Notes: generated from the sequence alone by a model not told the origin. A DNA stretch of 64,000 nt from Diadema setosum (GCF_964275005.1 NC_092694.1:31390359-31454358), one strand, 5' to 3'. Positions 23,430 through 37,200 are shown, numbered from the stretch's first letter. A program made the numbers and translations.

Positions 23430-25161
23430 GCAAGTTCAGATCTCTCAGCCACACGTGTACATATTTTGGAATGGTGAAGACACCAAATGTGACCGTGCAT
23501 CACAAAACGAACAAAAAGTCGCACACACTGATTTTGTTTGAGGACTGAAAATAGGTGAAATGGGTTAACCTAGCCGATCTTGACTTTTTCATATTTTCTG
23601 AAAGAGCAAGTCTTCTTCTACATTACGCTAAAAATTGGGATCATAAAACAGGCAGGAAAGTGTGTTTTTTAGCAATTTATCTCGAGCAGTTTTTTGGTAG
23701 AATCAGTGTGATTAATTGTGTCTTTAGAGTCCCCTTTTCATTTCTTAAAAACCGTGTACACACTCTTTTTCAATTCTAATAACTTTTGAAAGGATGATGC
23801 TACTGCTTTGAAAGTTGGCGTTAATTATGGACAGAATGTGTTAATAAGGGATGCTCAATTTCATTTTAATCTGATAATCCCTTCATTGTTGTTACTCTGG
23901 TGGTTTCAGTTCACACTTTTCCCGAGTGTGTGCTTTCTTTAACTGTAGATGGGTTAGGAGAGTCCATTTGATTTGAGTTATACACCATTTTAAAGCTTCG
24001 AGTCTGCTCTTTCAGAATATGCTCTTAACTAAAATTTCATGTCTGGCAACTTTGTGTTCGTTTTGTGATGCAGGGTCACATATGAAAATTGTGAATACAG
24101 AACCTGCTCCAGTCATTGTGTAATAATACCTCTTTATTTTTGATAAACATTGTATTTACCACTTTACCACAAATCTGTTATGCCACTAGGAATTCATAGC
24201 GTAACATTCTGCTATACTGCATATCTGAGAGAGGTTTGTTCGTTGTTAATTACTTCTTCAGTTATATCATCAGAATTTCTGTCCTTCAACTTTCAAACTC
24301 TTAAACACAATTTTTTGAGACTTTTCAAATTTTGTGTAAAATGCCCCTTTAAAGAATACATCAGTCCCCTCAAAAGAAAATATGAGTGAGCCACAATTGT
24401 TAGCATATGAAATAAGAAACAAACAAATGTATCATCTGTATAATTCGGTGAATTTGTTGCCACTTAATTCATATCTACCAGCCTTAAAGACATGCCATAT
24501 ATTAAGTTTTACAGAATGATTTTACTTTCCATTAAAAACTATAGAAATCATTAGTCACATGTAGATACTGTCTGTAGATAAAAAAAAAAGAGATGGTTTG
24601 TCTTCCATAAATAATTTGTGATTGGAAATCAATGTTAAGAAGAGGCAACAACAACAACAAAAAAGGAATATCTGGTATGTAACCTTGCTATGTGTCTGAA
24701 TATTGATACATATCAATGATGTAAATATGGCCCTGTACTGTGCAAGCCTCATAAAGTAACTAACAACATTTCTTGATTTTGAAATTCATCAGACTCCTAA
24801 CTGTTCAGTGAGTATGATATGCTCAATTTTGTTCAGAGAAACCTACCAGAAGAACAGTACGAAAGCTTGCCATTAGATGAACACACAGGTTGTGTTAAAA
24901 TGAGCTTTGAATTTTATACGCACGTAAGCAGATAGGATGTTAGGCATTCAAGCACAATAGGGTAATTCAAGACACTATAGCAACATGCTGTAGTTGAACA
25001 AATCATTGTTTATTAAATGATAAGAAACATTAGGTATTAGACATTAAAATTCTGATGGGGAGTAGTAATGATGCCATATTTGTACCCTTTAATCTTTATA
25101 TCCAAATTTCCCACCATGATCACCCTACTTTGCATTCCTCTCAGCTATAGGGTCTACAACT

Positions 25162-25209
<48 letters not shown>

Positions 25210-26111
25210 TTTTTTTTTGGGGGGGGGGGGGCAGTGACTGGTCACATATACAAGTATAATGATGTAATTTCCAAGGGTTTTGAGACTAGACTGAAAGTGA
25301 ATTAAATTCTGTGTAGTTTGAAATTTTAAATTGCTCTGTAGACTTATTACTGATTCAGTTCAAGGTCTTACAATAACGGCATGTAAATGTAAATTATTTT
25401 GTTTCACGATGATGTATGATTACGTTCAGCGGCCATTATAGACACTCTAGTGTGGCTCAAAGGAAACTGGAGGAATTCTGTCATCTTCAGTGCTCATCTT
25501 GAAGAATGATTTAATGCCAACTTTAACAAATGCCATTTTAATTTCATCTTGCATTCTTGAGATGATACTTATTAGATGTATGGGAAATGATGGCATGGTA
25601 AGCTTTGCGAACGATCGTAAGGTTAATCAGTAATATGTGAACAGAAATTGCAACCCCAGACCACCCATAGTTCTGAATTCGGAGAAATGAAAAAATAAAA
25701 AATCTGAATTTTGACCATTCCCAGATCTTGTTTTTATATGATTTTTTTTTTTTTTTGTAAAGGATTGTTTTTTCTTGATAATTTTATTGCATGTATGATG
25801 CTCTTGCTCTTGCTTTCTTACTTATTAGCCGAATCATCCCTATTTCTCAGATAGAAAGGTTGGGTGGGCTACAACTCTGTACCAATTACAGCTTCAAATA
25901 AAGATGCACACATTCATTTTGCACATTTTTGCAGGTTGAAACTTATTTAACTGTAATGATAATTGCTACAATTTGTACTATATAAATATCGACAGAAAAG
26001 TACACTGCTGTGACTTACACTCTCAATACTTTCCTAATTGAGTCATGTGGGAGATATCCCATTACTGTTGTTGATTCATTTGTGAATTCTGAAACTATTC
26101 GATCTTGTTAA
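23430..26111. other. Intergenic, no gene seen
   Basis: AT-rich sequence without splice-bounded coding potential. It contains a (TTTC)n microsatellite followed by a G-run (25159-25231) and nothing else I can name. Confidence 0.45.
25159..25231 (+). repeat. (TTTC)n microsatellite ending in T and G runs
   Basis: About 13 TTTC units, then T9, then a G-run. Confidence 0.95.
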
Positions 26112-26580
26112 AGGAGACCTCCAGATGATTTTCAGACTTTTACATATGAACAGCTATAAATTGGTTACACGGGGTGCAGAGTTTCAGAATGTGTAGGCCC
26201 TAGTGATTAAGAAGGGGAATAGGAGTGTTTTCAAAATTTATAACAAATCACAATGAACAAGGATGATAACTTGGCAGCCTTACAACAAGAATACACAAGT
26301 TGGGGCTCAAGGAAGCAGAACAAAAGAAGAAGGCATACGTAAATTCTACACAGGTGAACTTGTTAAGCATGTGGTATTATAATGGAATTACAATGTTACA
26401 TTTCTGAAATATGTATTTGAGGCTCCTATGTCATCATCTTTGTTCAGTGTAATTTGTTTTAGGTTTTCAGAGTATTGATTTCACTACTCAAGGACCACAA
26501 TAAATTCCACAAATCTATACTTGCTGTCGATGTATGTACTACAGGATTTGAAATTATGAAAATCGTGTGGAATGCCCCTT
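26112..26580. mobile_element. TTAA-type element with AGGAGACCTCC ends
   Basis: The left end follows TTAA (26108-26111): AGGAGACCTCCAGATGATTT. The right end in reverse is AGGGGCATTCCACACGATTT, followed outside by TTAT, a degenerate TTAA. The ends resemble those of the element at 14051-15938. No coding capacity. Confidence 0.5.
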
Positions 26581-27339
26581 TATCATAGCTGAAGCCCTTC
26601 TACAACTGTATTAAATGAAATACAGTTCTTGGTGAATGTTAATAATGGGCTGCATATTTATTTTGATAATTTTGTATAAGCTTTATGTTTTAATCATGTA
26701 TAGATATACATGTACCGGTATCCATTTCCATGCCATATATCATTTAAAGTTGTGTAGCATTCTAGTGCAATTTGTAAAATAAAACTTACGTATCATCACA
26801 AGAAGACAGTTATTGTGCAGGTTATTTATTGAGGTACTCTTCATGATCACTTGAATTGGTTCAGTGTATTGGTTGAGCCACAAATTAACATTGTGTTGCT
26901 TAACGGTCAGTTTCTGTCACATATTTAAACATGTAATACTATATAAGTACTTAAACACTCAAAGTTACATGACTGTCCATGCACAGCACATGACAAAAGG
27001 GGAAAATGCATTTATATGCAAACTTTGACTAGAAATATTTATGACACTGAAGTATGTATAAGCAAGCAAAACATAAATGGTACAGACTTTCTACGCACAG
27101 TTTATACATGTCTGTAGCTTCACAATGTACTTTTCCCATTTACAATGACAATGATAAGGTATCTGAAGGTGTAAGCTATCCGTGTGTCTAAACAAACACC
27201 AATAAAGACACATCTACAACCTTTTCGCTATGTAAACATAGATTTGTGAGTATGCATCCAGTGCACACACGCAAACACACATTACAGTAATTGAATTTTC
27301 ATGTTCACATGAGCCCCGGAGAAGAGAACATCTGGCATT

Positions 27340-27340
27340 G

Positions 27341-27372
<32 letters not shown>

Positions 27373-27381
27373 GTGTGTGTG
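27340..27381. repeat. (TTG)n(GTG)n(GT)n compound microsatellite
   Basis: Simple repeat just downstream of the minus-strand PAN-like exon. Confidence 0.9.
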
Positions 27382-27401
27382 TTTATCTTCTGTGAATGGA
27401 C

Positions 27402-27407
27402 TTTATT
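27402..27407 (-). terminator. Polyadenylation signal abutting the PAN-like stop codon
   Basis: On the minus strand the stop TGA is followed directly by AATAAA. If used, the 3' UTR would be only some 15-30 nt. Downstream on that strand is CA-rich rather than GT-rich, so its use is uncertain. Confidence 0.4.
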
Positions 27408-27700
27408 TCACACTGTTTGCAAATCAGGTTTTACAATGAAGTAACTTGAGCCCATTCTATCGACTAGATGTTGTCTTTTGTAGAAGCGCGCAAACAACTC
27501 GCACTTTCTGATCACAACTCCCTCGGCATCCTCAATGTTGAAGCTGACGCACTCTGAGTTCGAGAGGCAGTACGTAGCGCATCCAGCAAGCGTGTCTACG
27601 TGGTGGACTTGGAGCAGTCCATTCCTCGTTGAGGGGAGGGCCCTGTCCAGTCCCAGAGCCACGTAACTTGCAGAACGAGTATTCCCAGATCGGTAGGAAT
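27408..27700 (-). CDS. Terminal exon of a PAN/apple-like protein (paralogue 1)
   Basis: A minus-strand exon entered in phase 1 after acceptor CTCTCACATCAG, ending TGA at 27410-27408. It encodes SYRSGNTRSASYVALGLDRA, then a Cys-rich segment with GCATYCLSNSEC, VSFNIEDAEG and KCELFARF, and ends GSSYFIVKPDLQTV. The C-x3-C-x5-C...SFN...C-x-L spacing fits PAN/apple folds, which bind proteins or sugars and are usually secreted or extracellular. Upstream exons, including any signal peptide, should lie to the right (27.7-31 kb) but I could not identify them with confidence. The exon is clearly paralogous to the one at 63704-63982. The domain call is from cysteine spacing, not a search. Confidence 0.65.
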
Positions 27701-28806
27701 CTGATGTGAGAGGGAGATATAAAGAAGGAGACCGAAACATGAAACAATAGTTCGTTGGTCACGTTTCTTTTAGTCCTTCTATTCGCACTGCTGTCATAAT
27801 AATTGCACATTTGAGTATTACATGTATTATTTTTCCATGGATCGTAATAACATCGTACATGTACTGTGTAGCTCGATGGTGTTGACGCTAGAACAGTTTA
27901 CAGGTGCCGTAAATACGTATAAGAAAATGATATTGTGAGAATGTCTGCGTACATAGACCTCTTAAAAGCTCAACGTATTGTCTTTTACTCATAATATGTC
28001 AAAGGGAAACAGTTCCATGACATTTACTCCTGCGACAGTTGCTCCCATGAAACATCTGAACATGAATTCTACCCACAAACATAACCCTGACGCTAATCCC
28101 AAATCCTCACATCAAACAAAATGTAAAAACTATAACAACCTGACCCTAAGTCTTTTTGAGAAAATAAAACCTGAACAACTGTGACAGGAGCGAAACGTAG
28201 AGTCACCATTTGAAACAAAGGGTCAAATATCTGTATCTAAAGTTGTTATCCAGCTGGAAGCTCGTCGGTAACCTGGAATGAAATGATCAGAAGTGAAGCA
28301 AAAAGGTCGTATGGATCGAGGATTGGAGAAACAAATGAACACATTGCTGCTACAATGTGTAAGAAGAAGAGAGATGGGGAAAGGGTTAACGTCATTGGTG
28401 TGTTGAAAGTCGTACTACAACAAAATACCGTAAAAGTTTGTGAAACAATCATGTTATGGATGAAGAATGTTACGAATAATTCACATTTACACCACCCGCG
28501 TGTGATTTTGATAGAGGATAAAACAAACATAACGAGACATCTGTTATGCAGTGTCGTTCAACATAGACATTCTTGAGATTTCATCACACATACATTCATA
28601 TCTGTGGCTGGAAAATAACACAGAAATGACTATGCACCTATGCAGTAAATCATCAAAGTAATTTCATGTCATAAAACGCAGTAATAGATATATGTTTCCC
28701 AACTGCCCGTGATATAAACATAGTTATTCGCGATGAGAGAGAAAAGAAAACGGGAACAATATTCAACTTCACAATGGTCAACAAAGAGTTAAAAGAGTCT
28801 ACACTA

Positions 28807-29365
28807 CAGTGCACTCCCGTTACAACGAACAAGGTTGTAACGAAATTTCGTTATAACGAAGTAAAACTCGAATCTGGTCCCAAAATTATCGCCATTAAAG
28901 TCTATGGTACAAAATTCGCTTATAACGATCACGGTTATAGCGAAATTTTCGTTATAACGAAGTTTTTTCCGAGCACCACTGACAAAGAAACACAAAACAA
29001 ATGTGCTCCGTTAGCACGAAATGCGGATCGCTTTCGAAAATACGTAGCGGAACAAGGCATTTACAGCGTCTCGGCATGGGCGAACGCGTCACATCACTGT
29101 GTGTTCGCTTGGTGTGTCACGCACAGTTTCCTAGGGGAACTTGCGTTATTGTAATACAATAATCTGATATTGATTAACTATTTGTTTTATCGGTCACATA
29201 GCTTTCCAGTGTATGACAAGTATTCAACAAACAGGATATCACATATGCGTGGCTTCCTTATTTTTGTTATATAATGTTATTGTATTTGTTCGGTTATAAC
29301 GAAATTTCGTTGTAACGAAAGAAAACTGCCGGTCCCGAGCATTTCGTTATAACGGGAGTGCACTG
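28807..29365. mobile_element. MITE with CAGTGCACTCCCGTTACAACG ends
   Basis: 559 bp flanked by TA (28805-28806, 29366-29367). The left end CAGTGCACTCCCGTTACAAC and the right end TATAACGGGAGTGCACTG are inverted; the subterminal motif CGTTATAACGAA repeats in both orientations. The ends and TA target are pogo/Tigger-like. The internal GC-richer stretch (about 28985-29150) may be a remnant of the parent element but shows no recognisable transposase motif. Confidence 0.75.
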
Positions 29366-29982
29366 TATAAGTGCACCTGTCCATGTTTCTTGAACGTCTT
29401 CATGAACTTCAACAATCTCTGCATACTTTGTTTCTGACATGTTCAAACAATGTACGATTACACACTGTATGCGATAAGCCACGAAAAGTAGAGAATTTAA
29501 TTAACAAGACACAGCCACTGACAGCGAAATGATGAACAACCATTCTGCAGGTTGTCTTGACTTAAGCGTAACCATCAAAAGGAGATGATGCACACGTAGT
29601 AGCAGTTGGAAAATTAGAATGATGATTATCAATCAGTCAAAATGTAAACCAACCAGGATAGAAAGACTAAGATGCAAAAAGACGGTAATGCATGCATTGT
29701 GTTATACTTGCCATCTGCTACCATGAACAGAACGTATCATCTTACTTTTGAATATTTACCTGTCGAGAATCTTGGTGACGATCTCATTCATCAAGCTTTG
29801 CTTTTTAGTAGGTTCCATCGTATTTCTCTTTGCATCCTTTACGTTGATTGAAGATGACTCATCGACTGCTTTGTATGTTTGTATTCCTATTTCTTTTTGT
29901 ATATATCCAAGCTGGACATTCTGTATTATTATATTTTGTTATATATCATGTATTTTCCATTGAGAAATAAGAAAATAAAATT

Positions 29983-30012
29983 GAAATTGAAATTGAAAAT
30001 TGAAATTGAAAT
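29983..30012 (+). repeat. (TTGAAA)n hexanucleotide tail
   Basis: Five to six AAATTG units. Similar tails commonly end non-LTR retrotransposons; the preceding 150 bp could be such a 3' UTR, but no coding remains. Confidence 0.5.
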
Positions 30013-31082
30013 ACTCACGTGAATTCCTTACCCATCCGTGCGCAAGGTGCATTGAACAGTTTTGAATGGTCGGTAGGAAGAAAATTGACAAATATAATAA
30101 TATGATAAGAAAATCGTTGAGAAAATAGACAAACAAACATAGTAAAACAGTAAGTTCCACCCCTCCCAACACAATTGATGACGTCGCAAATGTATATTGC
30201 TTCTGGGTATAGGTCCACACTTCAACACACATCACACGACGTCAGAAGTCAAAATGAAATAGGAAGCACGCCAGCGTATCTGCATCAGCACAGGACAATG
30301 CAGGAACCGGTACAGAAATACGCAGACAATGTAGGCCTACAACTTTCCTCCGTCGATGTTGTGATTATAAGCGGAATTCCAAAGGCGCAACGCGCTCCCC
30401 TCATTGTTGAGCACAATGATAAAGATAATTATAATCTTTATGCGAATTAATGTACTGATTTCGCTCCATCATATTATGTCATTTAACTGCAATCGCGTGA
30501 CGGTTTAGTTCAATTATTCTCTTCTCCGTTGCCTGAAATCGATAATGGGGTGAATATGATGACTCAATAATTAACCACTTCAAATTGCTGCTAAGGTTAC
30601 GTTAATACAGTTTGGGTTTTGTTTCTGATCATCGCTTTTATACAAATCGGATTTTGGTTATTAAGCATTTGTTTCCAGTCTCTTTCTTAGTTTTTAAGGT
30701 TACCTTTACCAACAGATGAAAAGATAGTATATATAGGTGAAAGGATGATTTTAATCGTTAAAGGGGGCAATAATTATGATAAAACATCAATTGTGATACG
30801 CTATAACCCGATCTACTATCGATCACTACTTGATATGGCGGGTATTATAATTATCTTCCAATTAGCACAGTACAAAACCGTGGATATTTCCACAGATTAC
30901 GACAGACATTTACATTAAATATGTTGATGAGACTGCTTTTGTTTGTTAATCACCCAATCCATACAATGGCCTCATTTTGCAATTTTGGCCAAAAAAAAAA
31001 AAAAAAAACACACACACACAAACAAACAAACCCGCATACAACAACCATCAAAAGTAACAAAGTCCAGTTTTATGTATGCAAG

Positions 31083-31090
31083 TATATAAG
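31083..31090 (+). promoter_or_regulatory. TATA box of the large receptor gene
   Basis: TATATAAG about 85 bp upstream of the first in-frame ATG (31175) and 148 bp upstream of the chosen start (31238). With normal spacing, transcription would start near 31113. No coding exon lies between. Confidence 0.55.
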
Positions 31091-31237
31091 CCCGCGGTTG
31101 CCGGTGTTAATGACTAGACTTCACTTTAAGCTACCTTGCTTGTCTTCACCGATAGCTGGAGCTCTGGTTCGATTATGGTTACAGTAGTTGTTCCAGTCAT
31201 GCCAGTGGAAACTATGTATATTCGCAGCACACAACAG

Positions 31238-34200
31238 ATGATAACCTACAGCCTGGTAAGTTTCAAAATTATTTGTTCCACTGTTCATGTTTCCTTATTG
31301 ATATTTCTTTTTAATGATAAAGGCGTCTTTCTATTTTCTTTTGTCCTTATTGTTCGCAAAATCACGAGTAACCGCGAATTCATTTTTGTTATGTTCTCAT
31401 AATATGGATAGGGACGGATGAGTAACATTATTATGTTAAAGAAGACATTTAGGCCTTATCATTATTACGTAGTTTTTTAACTAAACGTATATTTGTTGTG
31501 TAAGGCCGAAGGGGAATTCTTGTCTGAAGAAAAAAACAACAACAATACATAATTCTCTCTCAAAACCGAGCAGAAATTACTGTTTTCTGGCTTGCAGCCA
31601 ATTTATGTTTGTATAAGTTATTGACTCAACATAATTTAGTAATTTAAACAAAAGAACAACAATGACAAAGCACTTGCAGTAGAATGTTTCTCTTTGTGAT
31701 TCTCAAGCACGTTCCAGTGCCAAGATTTTGTAATTCTCATTGAAAACAGTGCATGATGAAGTACAATGTGCTTTCGACTTATATCTTTTTACTGATACAT
31801 GTGTAGGACCTATATGCCACAAAAATGTAATCGATGTCATGTCGTAGGGCTAAGTTTGATCATTTTCACTAAACTGAAAAGAAAACGACCGCCAAGTGCT
31901 AAAAACTGATTATCCTAAAAACTATCAGAGCATTAAAGTGAAGTTATCTCTTACGCTCGTTTTACTCCACTGCAGTTATGCATGATTTGCACTGTCTGTC
32001 TGTTGGCTCCTGTGACAACTGCGAAATACTGTGACGTCGGTAAGCCCTTGCGTGATCATGTTTGTTTGTTTGTTTGTTTGTTTTTTTGTTTGTTTGTTTT
32101 GTTTGTTTGTTTTTTTTTTGTTTCTCATCGACCAATGCAAATAGATAGGTGCTTAAAAACACAAACACACTTCACCGTGTGTTTTATTATTGTAACCATT
32201 ATTTATCAGGGCCTGCTATAAGCCTATATCCCTGTTATTATCACCGTCATCCTGAAAAGTATGTCATCCTCACCATAATGTATACAAAACCTGGAATAAT
32301 CAAAGCTACTCACAACTCATGATAGGAGGAATTATTCAGTTTGACTATTAAATAAGGTTTGAAATTTTATATTATTCAAATAGGATGAAAGACAGGAACG
32401 AGACAGTGCGTCACAAGCACCGACTGGACAAAACGCATCCCACTGCAACATTTTGTCATGAATTTGCAGAAGCGCTCTACATTTTACAAACAGCGCGCCC
32501 ACACTAACACTAACACTGACACTGACACCAACCCAACACCAACACCACCTGCTCCTGTCAATACCCTTGGTCGCTGCAGTGTCTTCGCCCTTTGTTAAAT
32601 GTCTCAGTTTCGTTGGATAATGAATTGCAAATGTAATATCATCTCAAAAGAATTCTTCTTCAGTTTGCAACATTATGAAGTAGACACGAAAGAATATAGC
32701 TTTCCTGTTTTAACATTACTTTCATTACTATTTCGTGTAACATGGTAACTACCAGACAGCACCAAAAATGACCACCTCCCAGTGAGTCCGTACTACACCG
32801 CCTGGTACAACTCGGATTCCCCTGACCCTGATGGCGTGGACACCGAAACTCTGTCCTCCGTGCAAGTGGTGAGAGGGTGTACTTCTTGATTTTTTCCCTG
32901 GTCAGTAATTCACGAAGCCACAAAGTGGGTCGTCATTGCCAGTGAAGGAAGTTCCAGTACTTCATACAAGGAATGATAGTTTCAGAATATGCGTTATTTA
33001 GACCATTCAATAATTCATCAAAGTGTTTATTCTGCAATAAACTCAGTTCCCCTGGTATATATTCGTCATAACGATGGAAAATTTTGTAATTACCGATGAA
33101 TCTGTAGATGATTATATCTTAGACCTTCGATTTGTATCATTTCGTTTCTTTTCCAACAAAAATGCAATTTCAAATAAACATTTGAATACACCTAAGTACT
33201 AAAATCATGTGAAATACATCTTTAACCCCAATTCGTGATTTTCATTGCCAACAATATCACAGGTCATCATCATCACCAATATGATCATCTTCATTATGTT
33301 AAAGTTATGGATGTCAACACCATTAGTTTGAATCGGACCATGTATATCTAAAGAAAAGATTAACGATAACAATCCGTCTGTATGCCTAGAAGTACATTTC
33401 AATACAAAGAAATTTGCGTCGTTTGATCTAACAGCTTGACAGCAATGTGTGTGCCACGCCCCTCTCGGTGGAGTGCCGGGTTCGCATCTCGCAGACGGCC
33501 GTCGCGGCAGCCGGTCAGACTCTGTTCCAATCCTGTCTCACTTCGATCAACGGGCTGGTATGCCGGGACATCGACCAGACAGCAGGCGAGAAGTGCTTCG
33601 ACTACGAGATCAGATTCCAATGTCCTGCTGCAGCAGGTGCGTAGCGCCTGTATAATATGTTTAAAATGTGTAGTGGAAAATGTGCTTGTTTTATAGATAA
33701 TAGAAAATAATATCCTCAAACAAATCTAAAGCCTGTCATGGAAATGGATGTTGAAGGATAATGATGATAATAAAGATCTTCTTTACCCAGGGAAGCCTAT
33801 TCAGTGTTGCCACTGCTCTACCAGAGGGCCCTGCCATTATTATAACCTATCGTTGCCAGGTACCCATTTATATCTGCTATGGGTCGAGAGGGACATGGTG
33901 GGGAAAAGCATCTTGTCCAAGGACGTAAGCACTGGGCGACAATCGAACTCGGGTCCTCCGACTGGGAGTATGTGCCACAGCGCCCCCATCGGCTGTGATG
34001 ATAAAGAGGCAATACTGCTTTGCATCATAAGCAAAAAACGTTGTGAAATGCTTTTAATAATGAAACACCTGACTGGTCGACTTTGCGTAAATCCGGTTTC
34101 CTCGATGGTGTTTTGTTTTGTTTTGTTTTGTTTTTCTAGTAGGCCTATATTGATTTGTCCTTTAGATTTTGATAATGCAACAGGTATTAGACAATTTCGA

Positions 34201-37200
34201 TAAAGTCAATGTAAACGTCCTGATTATGTTGTTGCTGTTTTAACCTGATACTGCAGACGCCCTACCGCCACCGAACCTGTACTGGCCGCTCAACGGACGG
34301 ACGTCGGCTGCGGACTCCGATCCCGTTGACTGTTCCGGTCGACAAAAGGTCACCTCGACCGTGTACAGCACCGTCTCGGGCGTGGCCGATGGAGCGCTGA
34401 TCACCGACATCCACAGCAGCCTCATACTGGACGAGGCGCCGAGCTCGTCGCGACACGCGTGCGCCATACGCACCGACTACACGGGGGGAGTTAACCTCGG
34501 CACGTTCACAGGATTGTGCGTGACCGAGCCAAGCTGTTGTGCGAAGGTAAGCCCAGACATCACGGGGGGGGGGGGGGGGGGATGGGTCGGTGGGGCGGAT
34601 ATGGACGGCCGGCGGGCTGTCTGCGGGTTTAACGCACAAAACAATCATTTATTTCGGCAGCGGACATTTTGGTAGCATACGTACATTTTGTAAGAACGGC
34701 AATCACATAAAAGAAGTAAAAGAAAGGAAAAGAAACAAACATACCAACGAATAAAACAAAATAGGGCACAACAGTGTACCATAATCTATAATTTGGCCAG
34801 AGTGACTAAGCCTATAAGGTCTTTATGTTGTTCCTTTATTTTTACATTGCATCATTATATTGCTGTAGCATTTACATATGAAATTAAGGCATTTTGCAGT
34901 TGGCGTAGATGTTATTCTCGCAACTTTGGCGTGGCTGGTGAATAATGGCATGGTAGACTCAAGAACTGGACGAATTGACAGTCAATTAAGTAGCTCTTTC
35001 TGGTTTTAACTCGCTTTGATAGCTTGTGAGATGATGAGCATTTTAGATTCATCAGTGCAGCAATATCCCCACGATATTGCGGTGTGAATATAGTGATGGT
35101 GCTCACATTAAAGCAATGGAAACAAAACTATTAACGTGGTGGCAAACATTAATTTTGAGATGATAATACTTGCTCAGTTCAAACTCTAAAACGTTGCGTT
35201 GTTGTGTGTTTTTTCTAAACAAAAATGTTAACTTGGCGTATTACAGAAATATCATGATAGTCGTATTTAATTTGCTGATGCAGGTTTTCAACGTAGGGCC
35301 TGTGCAAAAAAAAAAAAAAATGAAATATCAAAGGCCTGAAACAATAGAAGTTTGAAATTCACTATGTTTATTACGGATATCGACATTCCGATCCCAAAGT
35401 CGATCTTTAGTGATAGCACAGTGGTTTAAGTGAGCCCTATGTATTTTATCTATAATGTTACTAACTCGGTACCCCGGTTTGAAAGTCAGCAGTCTTATCC
35501 ACTTTAATAGTAATAAGAATGATGATAATAACAATAAGTATGATAATGATAGTAGTAGTAGTAGTAGTAGTAATGATGATGATAATAATATTAATAATAA
35601 TAATAATGATAATAACAATAATAAGTATGATAATGATAGTAGTAGTAGTAGTAGTAGTAGTAGCAGTAATAATAATGATAATAATAACAACAAAACGTCT
35701 TATTTATCTAGGGTATAAATAGCCTCTTCAGGTGCTCCACCAGAGAGCCCTACCATTATCATTACCATGTAATTAGCGTTGCCATGTACCCACTTTTACA
35801 TCTGCGTCGAGAGGGACGCGGTGGGCAAAAACATCTTGTCCAAGGACGTAAAGCACTGGGCGGGAATCGAATGTTCGGCTTCTCGGACAGGGAGTAGGGA
35901 GTCTAAACCACTAAGCCACAGCTGCGCCCCCTCTCCTATACCACAGTGACTGTAACTTGTATTTAATTAATTAATGCTCCTCAAGCGTATTCAGATCTTA
36001 TCCCAGTCTACAGAATGAACCACCATGAGCTGCACTTTGCGCTTGAGCAGGAAAAAAATGGTCATTATTTATACCAACAAGGCATGAAAAAAAAAATGGT
36101 CATTATTTATATCAACAAGGCATGGTGATGTTTGGACTGAAATGAGTATCTGTGATGTAATGATATTCAAGTAACCCGATGAATAGTGCCTGCCGGCACA
36201 TTCACCTGACTTCAAAACTGGTATTTGGCAATATCAGTTGAAAAATATTGTTAATTAATACGTCCAATGCAGAATAATGGAAATTGATGTTTTCCCCCAA
36301 GAGTTTACCGACAGACAATTCTGGTAACGGTCTATATGCAAGTTCATCCTTTGTTTGAAAATGACTGACGAATTCCATAAAGTTACGTCAGGCAAGATTA
36401 TGCATTATGTCGCTTTGAAAACGAGTGAAGTGTCTAACCAACCGAGAAAAAAAAGGCCATATTTTTGAGCCCGTGTGCACATGAGCGAATTTCGAATTGG
36501 CTCCTTGTATTCATTGTGGAACTTTTGTTTGTTTGCTTTGAAAGGGCGCTACCGTTAGCTTTTGGATGAATCGCATTCACACCTCGCCTCACGTCACCAT
36601 GGTTGTGACGTCAGGAGGTCAAAAGGCAACTTACCGAGGATTCGGCACTTCCTGTAAGCCTGGAATTACAGCTTCCATTCCACCTGCATTATCTCCTTAT
36701 ACCCGTGCTAAATAAAACGAAAACAATCTTTGTTTGAATTATTATTATGTGCTTTGGAGGTGCCGATTGGCACGGAAGCCCCAAGAGCGCTGTCCGTATA
36801 CTGTCCAAAGTCCAAAGGGTTCATCCGTATTCTCGGTATTTTCCAGCAGAGATTAATGACACACCCAGTTCTTGTAGGCAACGGTTTCAGTGTTAAATTA
36901 TCAATTCTTTAAAGGAAAATTATGATTTTTTTTATGGGTTTCGTAATCATCATATGGTTTCTTCACAAATTCATTACCTTCTCTCTATATCATTTTCCCT
37001 ACAGCAACCCACACGCGCAACTTCCGTGAAGATTACATGTTATGCCATTTGTTTCAGAAGGTGTTTCACACACACACACATAAAAAAATCAAGTCGAACT
37101 TTAGAGTTAAGATGAACTTGCACTTATACGCTGCGTGTGTCTTCAATTACTGATATTGTAACTTCCAAATGAAATAACATCATCTTTGGAAACTTTTACA

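Noticed and set aside
27978..28184. Open frame of 68 residues on the plus strand
   Set aside because: Low-complexity Asn/Lys/Thr composition, no splice context and no recognisable motif.
28774..29154. 126-residue plus-strand open frame
   Set aside because: Lies across the terminal repeat and core of a MITE; its first part translates the inverted repeat.
29939..30235. Minus-strand frames with hydrophobic stretches near 30 kb
   Set aside because: Hydrophobicity comes from AT-rich sequence and the (TTGAAA)n tail; no acceptor or family resemblance.
35328..35722. Leu-, Ser/Asn- and Ile-rich frames on both strands
   Set aside because: Trinucleotide microsatellite.
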